DNA from: Pseudomonas sp. GOM6
GTDB lineage: Bacteria > Pseudomonadota > Gammaproteobacteria > Pseudomonadales > Pseudomonadaceae
Reading direction: 5' to 3'
Assembly: GCF_029537485.1 (NCBI RefSeq)
Contig: NZ_JARPUS010000016.1
Location: 1 to 64,000 of the forward strand
Length of the DNA: 64,000 nt
Part shown: piece by piece, positions 23,834-33,900 of the stretch
Layout of the letters: each line of letters starts with the position of its first letter
How positions within the stretch are numbered: the first letter of the stretch is position 1
The notes under the pieces: model-generated
Databases searched by the model: none
Told to the model about the DNA's origin: nothing
Seen by the model: the letters and a program-made list of their open reading frames with translations, nothing else
Program-made: the position numbers and the translations under genes

Positions 23834-25522
23834 ATGCAACCTGATTTCTGGGACGATAAGCGCCCGGCCGGAGTCGCCAACCACATTGATCTGACCGCCT
23901 ACCGTTCGGTGGTCGAAGTGTTCGAACGATCCTGCAAGAAGTTCGCCGACCGTCCGGCCTTCAGCAACCTCGGGGTCACGCTCAGCTACGCAGAGGTTGA
24001 GCGTCAGTCGGCCGCCTTCGGTGCCTGGCTGCAGCAGAACACCGATCTCAAGCCGGGTGACCGTATCGCAGTGCAGATGCCCAACGTGCTGCATTACCCG
24101 ATAGCGGTGTTCGGCGCCATGCGCGCCGGGCTGATCGTGGTCAACACCAACCCGCTGTACACCGTGCGCGAGATGCGTCATCAGTTCAATGACGCCGGCG
24201 TGCGTGCACTGGTGTACCTCAATACCTTCGGCAAGTCGGTGCAGGAGGTACTGCCCGATACCCAGCTCGAATACCTGATCGAAGCACGCATGGGCGACTT
24301 CATGCCGAGCCTCAAGGGGTGGCTGGTCAATACCGTGGTCAAGAAAGTGAAGAAGATGGTGCCGGACTATCACCTGCCCCAGGCCATCTCCTTCAAGGAT
24401 GTGCTGCGTGGCGGCAAGGGCCATGCACTGAAACCGGCCCAGGTGGGTCTGGACGATGTGGCGGTGCTGCAATACACCGGTGGCACCACCGGCGTAGCCA
24501 AGGGCGCGATGCTCACCCATGGCAACCTGGTGGCCAACATGCAGCAGGTGCACAACTGCATGCAGCAGCTGGGCGACGACGGCCAGCCGCTGATGAAGGA
24601 GGGCAGCGAGATCATGATCGCGCCGCTGCCGCTCTATCACATCTATGCCTTCACCGCGAACTGCATGTGCATGATGGTCAGCGGCAACCACAATGTGCTG
24701 ATCACCAACCCGCGCGACATTCCCGGCTTCGTCAAGGAACTGGGCAAGTGGAAGTTCTCCGCGTTGCTGGGCCTGAACACCCTGTTCGTCGCGCTGATGG
24801 ATCATCCCGAGTTCAAGAACCTCGACTTCTCCAACTTCAAGCTGACCAACTCCGGCGGCACCGCACTGGTCAAGGCCACCGCCGAGCGCTGGGAGCAGAT
24901 GACCGGCTGTGCGGTGGTCGAGGGCTACGGCCTGACCGAAACCTCCCCGGTGGCCACCACCAACTGCTATGGCGCGCTGTCGCGGCTGGGCACCGTGGGC
25001 ATCCCGGTGGCCGGTACCGCACTGAAGGTGATCGACGATAACGGCGTGGAGCTGCCACTGGGCGAGCGTGGCGAGTTGTGCATCAAGGGCCCGCAGGTGA
25101 TGAAGGGCTACTGGCAGCGCGAGGAAGCTACCGCCGAGGTACTGGATGCCGAAGGCTGGTTCAAGACCGGTGATATCGCGGTAATCGACCCGGACGGCTA
25201 TGTGCGCATCGTCGACCGCAAGAAGGACATGATCATCGTCTCCGGCTTCAACGTGTACCCCAATGAGATTGAGGATGTGGTCATGGCCCACCCGAAAGTT
25301 GCGGCTTGCGCGGCAATCGGCGTGCCGGACGAGAAGTCCGGCGAGGCGGTCAAGCTGTTCGTGGTACCGCGTGAGGGCGGCGTGACCGTCGATGAGCTCA
25401 AGGCCTTCTGCCGGGAGAACTTCACCGGCTACAAAGTACCCAAGCACATCGTCCTCAAGGATGCGCTGCCGATGACCCCGGTTGGCAAGATCCTTCGCCG
25501 CGAGCTGCGCGATATCGCCTGA
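23834..25522 (+). CDS. fadD2: Long-chain fatty acid-CoA ligase FadD2
   Basis: 562 residues from the ATG at 23834 (MQPDFWDDKRP). The longer frame to 23681 runs through the intergenic repeat and is unlikely. Adenylation signature YTGGTTGVAKGAMLTHGN at ~213-230, GYGLTETSP at ~360, a GWFKTGD core and the KIL catalytic Lys region (PVGKILRRELR) at the C-terminus. It activates fatty acids to acyl-CoA with ATP at the inner membrane for beta-oxidation. It is paired with FadD1 downstream, and the order lipase/MaoC - fadD2 - fadD1 matches P. aeruginosa. Confidence 0.93.
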   Translation: MQPDFWDDKRPAGVANHIDLTAYRSVVEVFERSCKKFADRPAFSNLGVTLSYAEVERQSAAFGAWLQQNTDLKPGDRIAVQMPNVLHYPIAVFGAMRAGLIVVNTNPLYTVREMRHQFNDAGVRALVYLNTFGKSVQEVLPDTQLEYLIEARMGDFMPSLKGWLVNTVVKKVKKMVPDYHLPQAISFKDVLRGGKGHALKPAQVGLDDVAVLQYTGGTTGVAKGAMLTHGNLVANMQQVHNCMQQLGDDGQPLMKEGSEIMIAPLPLYHIYAFTANCMCMMVSGNHNVLITNPRDIPGFVKELGKWKFSALLGLNTLFVALMDHPEFKNLDFSNFKLTNSGGTALVKATAERWEQMTGCAVVEGYGLTETSPVATTNCYGALSRLGTVGIPVAGTALKVIDDNGVELPLGERGELCIKGPQVMKGYWQREEATAEVLDAEGWFKTGDIAVIDPDGYVRIVDRKKDMIIVSGFNVYPNEIEDVVMAHPKVAACAAIGVPDEKSGEAVKLFVVPREGGVTVDELKAFCRENFTGYKVPKHIVLKDALPMTPVGKILRRELRDIA

Positions 25523-25562
25523 AGCACGATTCAGGCGACTTCCTTACCCGTGAATCAGGAAG

Positions 25563-25591
25563 TGACCGGTCGCTAATGATCGGTCATTTTT
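25563..25591 (+). terminator. Possible weak terminator between fadD2 and fadD1
   Basis: Six-base arms TGACCG and CGGTCA enclose a 12-base loop and are followed by TTTTT. The stem is short, so it may only attenuate transcription into fadD1. Confidence 0.4.
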
Positions 25592-25753
25592 CTGACCGGG
25601 GTGGCCATGTTTGGTGCTAGGCGCCCCCCGGCAAAGCTGCTACTCTCGGCACGCTTTGCGCCAGGCCCCACCTCGCGCCAAGGGCAAAACATCACAACAA
25701 ATAGCCGCCATCATGCGCGGTGTAGACAAGCTGTTGCTCAGGAGTAGGCTTCC

Positions 25754-27439
25754 ATGACCGATAACTTCTGGAAGGACAAATACCCTGTCGGGATCTCCTC
25801 CGAAATCGATGCCGACCAGTACCCCAATATCCAGGCCGTACTGAAAGAGTCCTGCCAACGCTTTGCCGATAAGCCTGCTTTCAGCAACATGGGCAAAACC
25901 CTGTCCTACGGCGAGCTGTACGAACTCTCTGGCGTTTTCGCCGCCTACCTGCAGAACCACACCGACCTCAAGGCCGGCGATCGCATCGCCGTACAACTGC
26001 CCAACGTTCTGCAATACCCGGTCGTGGTGTTCGGCGCCATGCGTGCCGGCCTGATCGTGGTCAACACCAACCCGCTGTACACCGCGCGGGAGATGGAGCA
26101 CCAGTTCAACGATTCCGGCGCCAAGGCTCTGGTCTGCCTGGCCAACATGGCCCACCTGGCCGAGGAAGTGCTGCCCAAGACCGGCGTCAAGCACGTCATC
26201 GTCACCGAAGTGGGTGACCTGCTGCCGCCGCTCAAGCGCCTGCTGGTCAACGCCGTGGTCAAGCATGTGAAGAAGATGGTGCCGGCGTTCAACCTGCCGC
26301 AGGCCGTCAAACTGAACAAGGCGCTGGCGCTGGGCCGTGGCAAGTCGTTCACCGAGGCCAACCCGAGCAATGCCGAGATCGCCGTGCTGCAGTACACCGG
26401 CGGCACCACCGGCGTCGCCAAGGGCGCCATGCTGACCCACCGCAACCTGGTGGCCAACATGCTGCAGTCCAAGGCGCTGATGGGCTCCAACCTGGGCGAA
26501 GGCTGCGAGATCGTCATCTGTCCGCTGCCGCTGTATCACATCTACGCCTTCACCTTCCATTGCATGGCGATGATGCTGACCGGCAACCACAACATTCTGA
26601 TCACCAACCCGCGCGACCTGCCGGGCACGGTGAAGGAACTGGGCAACTGGAAGTTCACCGCCTTCGTCGGCCTCAACACCTTGTTTGTCGCCCTGTGCAA
26701 CAATGAAGACTTCCGTCGTCTGGACCTGTCCAGCCTGAAGCTGACCCTGTCCGGTGGCATGGCCCTGCAACTGGCCACTGCCGAGCGCTGGAAGGAAGTC
26801 ACCGGCTGCTCCATCTGTGAAGGCTACGGCATGACCGAGACCAGCCCGGTCGCCACCGTCAACCCGTATCAGAACATCCAGATCGGCACCATCGGCATCC
26901 CGGTTCCGTCGACCCTGTGCAAGGTGATCGATGACGAGGGTAACGATCTGCCGCTGGGCGAGCGCGGCGAACTGTGCGTCAAGGGCCCGCAGGTCATGAA
27001 GGGTTACTGGCAGCGCCAGGAAGCCACCGATGAAATCCTCAACGACGGCTGGCTGAAGACCGGCGATATCGCCGTGATTCAGGAAGACGGCTACCTGCGC
27101 ATCGTCGACCGCAAGAAGGACATGATCCTGGTGTCCGGCTTCAACGTGTACCCCAACGAGCTGGAAGACGTGCTCGCCACCCTGCCGGGCGTGCTGCAGT
27201 GCGCCGCTATCGGCGTGCCGGACGAGAAGTCGGGTGAGGCGATCAAGGTGTTCATCGTGGTCAAGCCGGGCGAGAGCCTGAGCAAGGACCAGGTGATGGA
27301 GCACATGCGCTCCAACCTCACCGGCTACAAGGTGCCGCGTTTCGTCGAGTTCCGCGATGCGCTGCCGACCACCAACGTCGGCAAGATTCTGCGCCGTGAG
27401 CTGCGTGACGAGGAGCTGAAGAAACTGGCCGCGGCCTGA
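25754..27439 (+). CDS. fadD1: Long-chain fatty acid-CoA ligase FadD1
   Basis: 561 residues, closely related to the preceding ligase along its whole length. Signature YTGGTTGVAKGAMLTHRN, GYGMTETSPVAT, GWLKTGD and NVGKILRRELR are present. It activates long-chain fatty acids to their CoA thioesters; in P. aeruginosa FadD1 and FadD2 differ in chain-length preference. A 231-base gap with a possible weak terminator separates it from fadD2, so it may have its own promoter. A strong terminator follows. Confidence 0.93.
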   Translation: MTDNFWKDKYPVGISSEIDADQYPNIQAVLKESCQRFADKPAFSNMGKTLSYGELYELSGVFAAYLQNHTDLKAGDRIAVQLPNVLQYPVVVFGAMRAGLIVVNTNPLYTAREMEHQFNDSGAKALVCLANMAHLAEEVLPKTGVKHVIVTEVGDLLPPLKRLLVNAVVKHVKKMVPAFNLPQAVKLNKALALGRGKSFTEANPSNAEIAVLQYTGGTTGVAKGAMLTHRNLVANMLQSKALMGSNLGEGCEIVICPLPLYHIYAFTFHCMAMMLTGNHNILITNPRDLPGTVKELGNWKFTAFVGLNTLFVALCNNEDFRRLDLSSLKLTLSGGMALQLATAERWKEVTGCSICEGYGMTETSPVATVNPYQNIQIGTIGIPVPSTLCKVIDDEGNDLPLGERGELCVKGPQVMKGYWQRQEATDEILNDGWLKTGDIAVIQEDGYLRIVDRKKDMILVSGFNVYPNELEDVLATLPGVLQCAAIGVPDEKSGEAIKVFIVVKPGESLSKDQVMEHMRSNLTGYKVPRFVEFRDALPTTNVGKILRRELRDEELKKLAAA

Positions 27440-27455
27440 TCTTCGCGCTAGCCAG

Positions 27456-27486
27456 AAAAAGCCCCGCTTCGGCGGGGCTTTTTCGT
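27456..27486 (+). terminator. Rho-independent terminator of fadD1
   Basis: AAAAAGCCCCGC and GCGGGGCTTTTT pair over 12 bases around a TTCG tetraloop, followed by further T residues. It starts 17 bases after the stop codon and can act on both strands. Confidence 0.93.
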
Positions 27487-27806
27487 TTCTGTGTGATGCT
27501 CAGCTGCCTTTCTGCATCCGGCGCAGTGCTTGCTGCCGGGCAGTTGGCAGCATGCCCACGGGGCAAGTGCACACCGGTGGTGTGTCGAGGTGCGGAAGAC
27601 CACCTCGGCCGAATACTCTCCCTGCGCTGCAGAACGGATGCCGAGGGCTTGCGTATCGGGGGATGGTCGAGTGCGTAGTGGCCTCAGCCCGGTGCACTGG
27701 CCGCCGGGCAAGCGTGCCTGGGAGGGGACAGGATGCCGATCAGAACTGCCGTCCGGCGCGCCGTGAGCCTGAAGGCCCCGGCAGGCTTTGGTGCTCGCCG
27801 CAGAAT
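27487..27806. other. Gene-poor stretch between fadD1 and the DUF2254 gene
   Basis: About 320 bases. Short open frames exist on both strands, but none has a ribosome-binding site with plausible protein sequence. A small imperfect inverted repeat GAGGTG/CACCTC (about 27588-27607) is the only structure I see. It may be a decayed gene. Confidence 0.4.
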
Positions 27807-29060
27807 CTAGACGGCCAGCACCTCGGCGGACAGCTCGCGCAGGCGCTGTCTGTCCTCCTCCAGGGTTAGCACCGCTTCTGCGCGCTTGAGTGCCAGGCCA
27901 GAGTGGCGCTGGGCGTCGGCGCGGTAGCAAGGGTCGAGCAGGGCCAGGGTCAGCAGGGCCTTTTGCAGGCGGATACACACTTCGATCAGTGCTGCCCCGT
28001 CGCGGGCAATGGGGGTGAACAGATCGTCGAACAGATCCGCCAGGCATAGGTCCGGGGCATGAATGCGGCTGCAGTCGATGACGCGTTTGGCGTCGGCTTC
28101 TGTCTGTGACCACAGGGCCAGCACGCGCACGCTACGACCGAGGATGTCGATGGCGGTGCCAGGGTCGTTGACTGCCGGGGACAAGGCGCGCGAGGCGATT
28201 TCTGCCAGTACCGCGGCACCGAAGCGCGGGTCCTGCTGATAGGAGCGGCGTGTGCCGATGGTGAATGCGCCGCGCAGCCTCTCATCGCTGTCCTCGTCGA
28301 TGCCCACCACGGCGGCCAGCGCCTCGCCGGGCGCGATGAAGCTGCCGGGCACGGCCATCAGGTAGATGGCGCAATGCTCGTTCTGGCTCAGTTCGGCCAG
28401 AGCCGGCAGATCGATGTGCTGCACGTAGCCGATCTGTTGCGGGTAAATGCGGCGCGCCTCGCGTGGAATTGCTTCGGCCGAGGCCAGACGGCTGCCCCCC
28501 AGATTGGGCAGGCGCAGGCGCTCGACCAGAGCGTTGCAGGTGGCGTTCTCGACTCGGTCGCTGGTTTCGCCCACGCGGCCCAGTTGCGCCAGGTGATCGA
28601 CCCAGCGCAGCAGGGCGATGACGATCAGCACGATGACCACCAGGGTGACCAGGAACAGCAGCACACGCCCCTTGCTGCCATAGGCGCCCGTGCTCAGGGC
28701 GACGATGCCGACCAGGCTGAACAGAAAGGAGCCGATGAAGGTGCCCAGTGCGTTCTGCGTAATGCTGTCTTCGATGACCAGGGGCGTGGCGCGTGGGGTG
28801 ACGGTGCTGGTGGCGGCGGAATAGGCGGCCACCATGATGCTCAAGGAGAAGGTGGTCACCGTGAGCATGCTGGTGGCGAGGATGCTGAGGATCTTGTCCA
28901 CCGCGTCGGCGCCGACGCTGTTGGCCAGGCTATCCGGCACATAGTCCTTGAAGGCCAGGGCCAACAGGGCACTGACCACGCCGAGCAGGGAAAACAGGCT
29001 GGCGCGGAACCACAGGCGCTTGCCGATCTTTCTGATAATCCATTGCCAGCGTGCGGTCAT
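27807..29060 (-). CDS. DUF2254 family inner membrane protein
   Basis: 417 residues. The N-terminal half has four hydrophobic segments, at about residues 17-37, 62-82, 107-127 and 131-150, including ASLFSLLGVVSALLALAF, SMLTVTTFSLSIMVAAYSAA and VLLFLVTLVVIVLIVIALL. The C-terminal half is soluble with HCAIYLMAVPGSFIAPGEAL and SPAVNDPGTAID, which are the conserved landmarks of DUF2254. The function of this widespread family is unknown; topology suggests a sensor or channel-like protein with a cytoplasmic domain. Single gene, divergent from nothing obvious and followed by the gene-poor stretch. Confidence 0.85.
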   Translation of the reverse strand: MTARWQWIIRKIGKRLWFRASLFSLLGVVSALLALAFKDYVPDSLANSVGADAVDKILSILATSMLTVTTFSLSIMVAAYSAATSTVTPRATPLVIEDSITQNALGTFIGSFLFSLVGIVALSTGAYGSKGRVLLFLVTLVVIVLIVIALLRWVDHLAQLGRVGETSDRVENATCNALVERLRLPNLGGSRLASAEAIPREARRIYPQQIGYVQHIDLPALAELSQNEHCAIYLMAVPGSFIAPGEALAAVVGIDEDSDERLRGAFTIGTRRSYQQDPRFGAAVLAEIASRALSPAVNDPGTAIDILGRSVRVLALWSQTEADAKRVIDCSRIHAPDLCLADLFDDLFTPIARDGAALIEVCIRLQKALLTLALLDPCYRADAQRHSGLALKRAEAVLTLEEDRQRLRELSAEVLAV

Positions 29061-29122
29061 GGGCGGCTCGGCTCAGTCGATGAGCCTCGATTCTGCCTGC
29101 CCATGCCGGAGATGAACAGGCG

Positions 29123-30598
29123 CTACAGCTTCAGCTTGCGAATCGCCTTGCCGAGCGCCTCGGCCAGCTCGACCAGTTCGGCGCTGGTACTGGCCGAGGC
29201 CTGCGTCTGCTGCACGGTCTGTTCGGTGACGTCGCGGATGCCCACCACCGAGCGGGTCATTTCCTCGGCCACCTGGCTCTGCTGCTCGGCGGCCACGGCG
29301 ATCTGCGTGTTGCTCTCGCGCATCAGGGCCACGGCGCGGGCGATGTCGCCCAGCGCAGCACCGGCGGCGTCGGCTTCCTGCACGCAGTGGTCGGCCTTGT
29401 GCGAACTTTCCTGCATGAACTCAACGGCATCGCGGCTGGTGGCCTGCAGGTTGCTGATCATGCGGGTGATTTCGTCGGTGGAGTCCTGCACGCGCTTGGC
29501 CAGGTTGCGCACTTCGTCGGCGACCACGGCGAAGCCGCGACCCATTTCGCCGGCACGGGCGGCTTCGATGGCGGCGTTGAGGGCGAGCAAATTGGTCTGC
29601 TCGGCGATGCCGTGGATGGTCTCGACCATGCTGCCAATGGTGTGGCTGTCATCGGCCAGCTTCTGAATCATCTCGGCGGTCTGCTGTACGCCTTGTGACA
29701 GGCTGGCGATGGCCTGGCTGGCGCGGCCGACTACCTGTTGGCCAACGCCACTGAGGCGATCCGCCTCGGTGGACTGGTCGCGGGTGTCGGCGGCGTGCTG
29801 GGCGATGTGGTGCACGGTGGTGGACATCTCGTTGATCGCCGTGGCGGCCAGGTCGGTCTCGCTCTGCTGGCCGAGCATGCCGCTGCGGACCTGCTCCATG
29901 CTGCTGGCCAGGCGCCGCGCGCCATCGTCCAGGCTGGCAGCGGCCTGGGCTACGGTGCCGACCACGCGCTGGTAGCCGGCCTGCATGGCGTTGAAGGCGC
30001 TGGCCATCTGGCCGACTTCGTCACGGCTGTCCAGTTCCACGCGGGCGGCAAGGTCACCGCTGCGCTCGACATGCAGCATCACGTCCTTGAGCTGGTTGAG
30101 ATGGCTGAGGATAAAGCGGATCAGCAGCTGTGAGGCGCCGAGTAGCAACAGCATCAGCACGAATACGCACAGTGCATAGGCGCCGGCGCGGGCTTCGAAC
30201 ACCTGCCACAGGCTCGGTGCGGTTGCCGCGATGGCCACGCGCTGGCCGCCGACGTCCTGCACCCAGGCACCGATCACCGGCGAATCGCCCCACAGGTCGT
30301 CGTGCTGCACATCCACCCAGCCACGGGCGCTGGTGCTCAAACCCAGTGGCGGCGTGCCGCCCGCCGGGAAGGGCAGGGTTTGCGCGTCGCGCGGCAGCTC
30401 GCTGCCAGCCGGCCAACTGGCCAGCAGGGTGGCGCGGGCCTGAGCCGATGCGCGCGCCTCCTCGGCGCGGCCGCTGTGCTCCTGTTGCATGGCGAACAGC
30501 ACCAGCAGCAGCGTGGTGACGAACGCCACCAGGTTGACGGCCCAGAACTTGTACTTCAGCGAGAGATCACGAATCCATGCAGCCATAGTGAGCTTCAT
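29123..30598 (-). CDS. Methyl-accepting chemotaxis protein
   Basis: 491 residues. TM1 near 17-37 ([20 protein letters not shown]), a periplasmic sensor of only about 110 residues, TM2 near 137-160 ([20 protein letters not shown]), a HAMP domain to about 215 and a signalling domain with the hairpin tip [19 protein letters not shown] and [16 protein letters not shown]. It should control a CheA/CheW complex in response to an unknown ligand. The C-terminus lacks a CheR-binding pentapeptide. The sensor is smaller than the common dCache or 4HB domains. Confidence 0.93.
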   Translation of the reverse strand: MKLTMAAWIRDLSLKYKFWAVNLVAFVTTLLLVLFAMQQEHSGRAEEARASAQARATLLASWPAGSELPRDAQTLPFPAGGTPPLGLSTSARGWVDVQHDDLWGDSPVIGAWVQDVGGQRVAIAATAPSLWQVFEARAGAYALCVFVLMLLLLGASQLLIRFILSHLNQLKDVMLHVERSGDLAARVELDSRDEVGQMASAFNAMQAGYQRVVGTVAQAAASLDDGARRLASSMEQVRSGMLGQQSETDLAATAINEMSTTVHHIAQHAADTRDQSTEADRLSGVGQQVVGRASQAIASLSQGVQQTAEMIQKLADDSHTIGSMVETIHGIAEQTNLLALNAAIEAARAGEMGRGFAVVADEVRNLAKRVQDSTDEITRMISNLQATSRDAVEFMQESSHKADHCVQEADAAGAALGDIARAVALMRESNTQIAVAAEQQSQVAEEMTRSVVGIRDVTEQTVQQTQASASTSAELVELAEALGKAIRKLKL

Positions 30599-30732
30599 CT
30601 GCGAGTGAGGGGTGGCACAAGGCCGCTATCTTGCCTGCGACAATGCGACCGCGGTTGATCGGGGTCAAGCGAAGGTCATCTGCTCGGGTTAGCGGTCGCG
30701 CTTGGGCAATCTTTAAGGCGTTTGCGGTGTTG

Positions 30733-30799
30733 CTTGGGAACAACTTTAGTTGTGCCGATTCTCCGTGAGGCCCCCTCGCGACTGAAGTTGCTCCCACAA
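30733..30799. repeat. REP-type inverted pair upstream of hrpA
   Basis: A degenerate copy (TTGGGAACAACTTTAGTTG) faces an inverted standard copy, CTCGCGACTGAAGTTGCTCC followed by CACAA. On the opposite strand the latter reads GTGGGAGCAACTTCAGTCGC, the core of the common Pseudomonas REP. Together they form a potential cruciform or hairpin about 100 bases before the hrpA start. Confidence 0.7.
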
Positions 30800-30901
30800 A
30801 AGCTGCTCTTGGCGTTTTCTGGATGCCCGTCCCCGGTTAGGCCCGGCGCCGACAATCTGCGACAATCGCCGCCTTGCCGAAAACTGTGCCTTTCCCGCCC
30901 G

Positions 30902-33900
30902 ATGACCGATAACCACGCCTCTTTGCTGAAGAATCTCGACCAGGCCATGCAGGCCGACCGTCACCGCCTGCGCCGTCAGCTGCACGAGCTGCAGAAGAAA
31001 CCGGACGAAGCCAAGCTGACGCAGTGGCTGGAGCGCTTCCAGGCATCCGTAGCCAAGGTCGAGGCGCGCCAGCGCAGCATTCCGGCCATCCGCTACGACG
31101 ACGCTCTGCCGATTGCCGCCAAGCGCGACGAGATCAAGGCCGCGCTGCAGAAGAGCCAGGTCGTGGTGATCGCCGGCGAAACCGGCTCGGGCAAGACCAC
31201 CCAGCTGCCGAAGATCTGCCTGGAAATCGGCCGCGGCGTGCATGGCCTGATCGGCCACACCCAGCCGCGCCGCCTGGCCGCGCGCAGCGTCGCCACCCGC
31301 GTGGCCGAGGAAATCGGCTCGCCGCTGGGTGAACTGGTCGGCTACCAGGTGCGCTTCGAGGATCAGAGCAAGGACAGCACGCTGATCAAGCTGATGACCG
31401 ACGGCATCCTGCTCGCCGAGACCCAGCACGACCGCTTCCTGGAAAAGTACGACACCCTCATCGTCGACGAGGCCCATGAGCGTTCGCTGAACATCGACTT
31501 CCTGCTCGGCTACCTGAAGACCCTGCTGCCGCGCCGGCCTGATCTGAAGCTGATCATCACCTCGGCGACCATCGACCTGGAGCGCTTCAGCAAACACTTT
31601 GATAACGCCCCGATTATCGAGGTGTCCGGCCGTACCTACCCGGTGGATACCTGGTACCGCCCGTTGGCCGCCGAGGTGGACGAGGAGGGTGAGAGCCTGC
31701 TCGACGACCTGACCGTCGACCAGGGCATCCTCGCCGCGCTGGACGAGATCGCCGCCCACGAGAAGGCCGAAGGCAAGCGCCCCGGCGATGTGCTGGTGTT
31801 CCTCCCCGGCGAGCGCGAGATTCGCGAGGCCGCCGAGGTGCTGCGCAAGGCCAACCTGCGCTTCACCGAGGTGCTGCCGCTGTACGCGCGCCTGACCCCG
31901 GCCGAGCAGCAGAAGATCTTCGCGCCCATGGCCGGGCGCAAGATCGTACTGGCCACCAACGTGGCGGAAACCTCGCTGACCGTGCCGGGCATCCGCTACG
32001 TGATCGACTCGGGCACCGCGCGCATCAGCCGCTACAGCTACCGCGCCAAGGTGCAGCGCCTGCCCATCGAGGCGGTGTCCCAGGCCAGCGCCAACCAGCG
32101 CAAGGGCCGTTGCGGGCGGGTCGAGCCGGGCATCTGCATCCGCCTGTACAGCGAGGAGGATTTTCTCGGTCGCCCCGAGTTCACCGACCCGGAGATCCTG
32201 CGCACCAACCTGGCGGCGGTGATCCTGCAGATGCTCCATCTGCGCCTGGGCAGCATCGAAGACTTCCCCTTTATCGAGCCGCCAGATGGCAAGGCCATCA
32301 GCGACGGTTTCACCCTGTTGCAGGAGCTGTCGGCGGTCAATCGCGAGGGCCAGCTCACGCCCATCGGCCGCCAGCTGGCGCGCCTGCCCATCGACCCGCG
32401 GTTGGGGCGCATGGTGCTGGAGGCGGCCAGGCTCGGCAGCCTGGACGAGATTCTGATCGTTGCCTCGGCGCTGTCCGTGCAGGATCCGCGCGAGCGGCCG
32501 ATGGACCGCCAGCAGGCCGCCGACCAGGCCCACGCGCAGTGGAAGGACGTGGATTCCGACTTCGCCGCGCTGATCAACCTGTGGCGCGGCTTCGAGGAAA
32601 AACGCCAGGAGCTGGGCAGCAACCCGCTGCGCAGCTGGTGCAAGAAGAACTTCCTCAACTACCTGCGTCTGCGCGAGTGGCGCGACGCCCACCGCCAGCT
32701 GGTGCTGATCGCCCGCGACCTGCAGCTCGGCAATGCTCGTGGGAGCGACTTCAGTCGCGATAAAGGTCAGCAGGCCAATGATCGCGGCCAAGGTTCCTCC
32801 CACAAGGGCGCGCCCAGCCCGACCAAGGACACCAAGGTCAACGTCATCGTCCGCGAGCAGGCCGAGGCCAGCGAGGCGGCGCAACGGGCCAAGAGCTACG
32901 CCGCCGTGCACAAGGCGATTCTCAGCGGCCTGCTCAGCCAGATCGGCCAGAAGACCGAGGATGGCGACTACCTCGGCGCTCGCCAGCGGCGTTTCTGGGT
33001 GCACCCATCGTCGGTATTGGGCCGCAAGAAACCGGCCTGGCTGATGACCGCCGAGCTGGTGGAAACCACCAAGCTGTTCGCCCGCATGGTGGCCAAGATC
33101 GAGCCGGACTGGATCGAGCCGCTGGCCGGCCACCTGATCAAGAAGAACCACTTTGAACCGCACTGGGAGAAGAAGCGTGGCCAGGTGGTGGCCTACGAGC
33201 AAGTCACCCTCTACGGCTTGATCGTGGTCGGCCGCCGCCCGGTGCATTTCGGCCCGGTCGACCCGGTAGCCGCGCGTGAGCTGTTTATCCGCGAGGGCCT
33301 GGTGCGCGGCGAGATCAACAGCCGCGCCAAGTGCCTGGCGGCCAACCGCGAGCTGCTCGAGCGCCTCGACGAGCTGGAGGCCAAGGCGCGCCGCCGCGAC
33401 ATCCTGGCCGACGAGGAAACCCTCTACGCCTACTACGAGGCGCGCATCCCGGCGGAGATCCACCAGGCCGCGACCTTCGAGCACTGGTACAAGGCCGAGA
33501 GCGCGAAGAATCCGCAGCTGCTGATCATGCGCGAGGAAGACGTGCTGGCACGGGACGCCAAGGAAGTCACTGCCGCGCAGTACCCGGACATCCTCCAGCT
33601 CGGCGAGCTGCAGCTGCCGCTGAGCTACCACTTCGAGCCCAATCACCCACGCGACGGCGTGACCCTGCGCGTGCCGGCGCCGCTGTTGCCGCAACTGCCG
33701 GCGGATCGGCTGGAATGGCTGGTGCCGGGCCTGATCGAGGCCAAGGCCATCGCCCTGGTGCGCTGCCTGCCCAAGGCGATCCGCAAAAACTTCGTGCCGG
33801 TGCCGGACTTCGTCGGCGCGGCGCTGGCCAAGATCGCCTTCGGTCAGGGCTCGCTGCCTGAATCCCTCGGCCGCGAGCTGACCCGCATGACCGGCGCCCG

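Noticed and set aside
23762..27304. Two long minus-strand open frames (561 and 554 codons) under the fadD genes
   Set aside because: They are antisense shadows of two paralogous genes and resemble each other only for that reason; no domain is recognisable.
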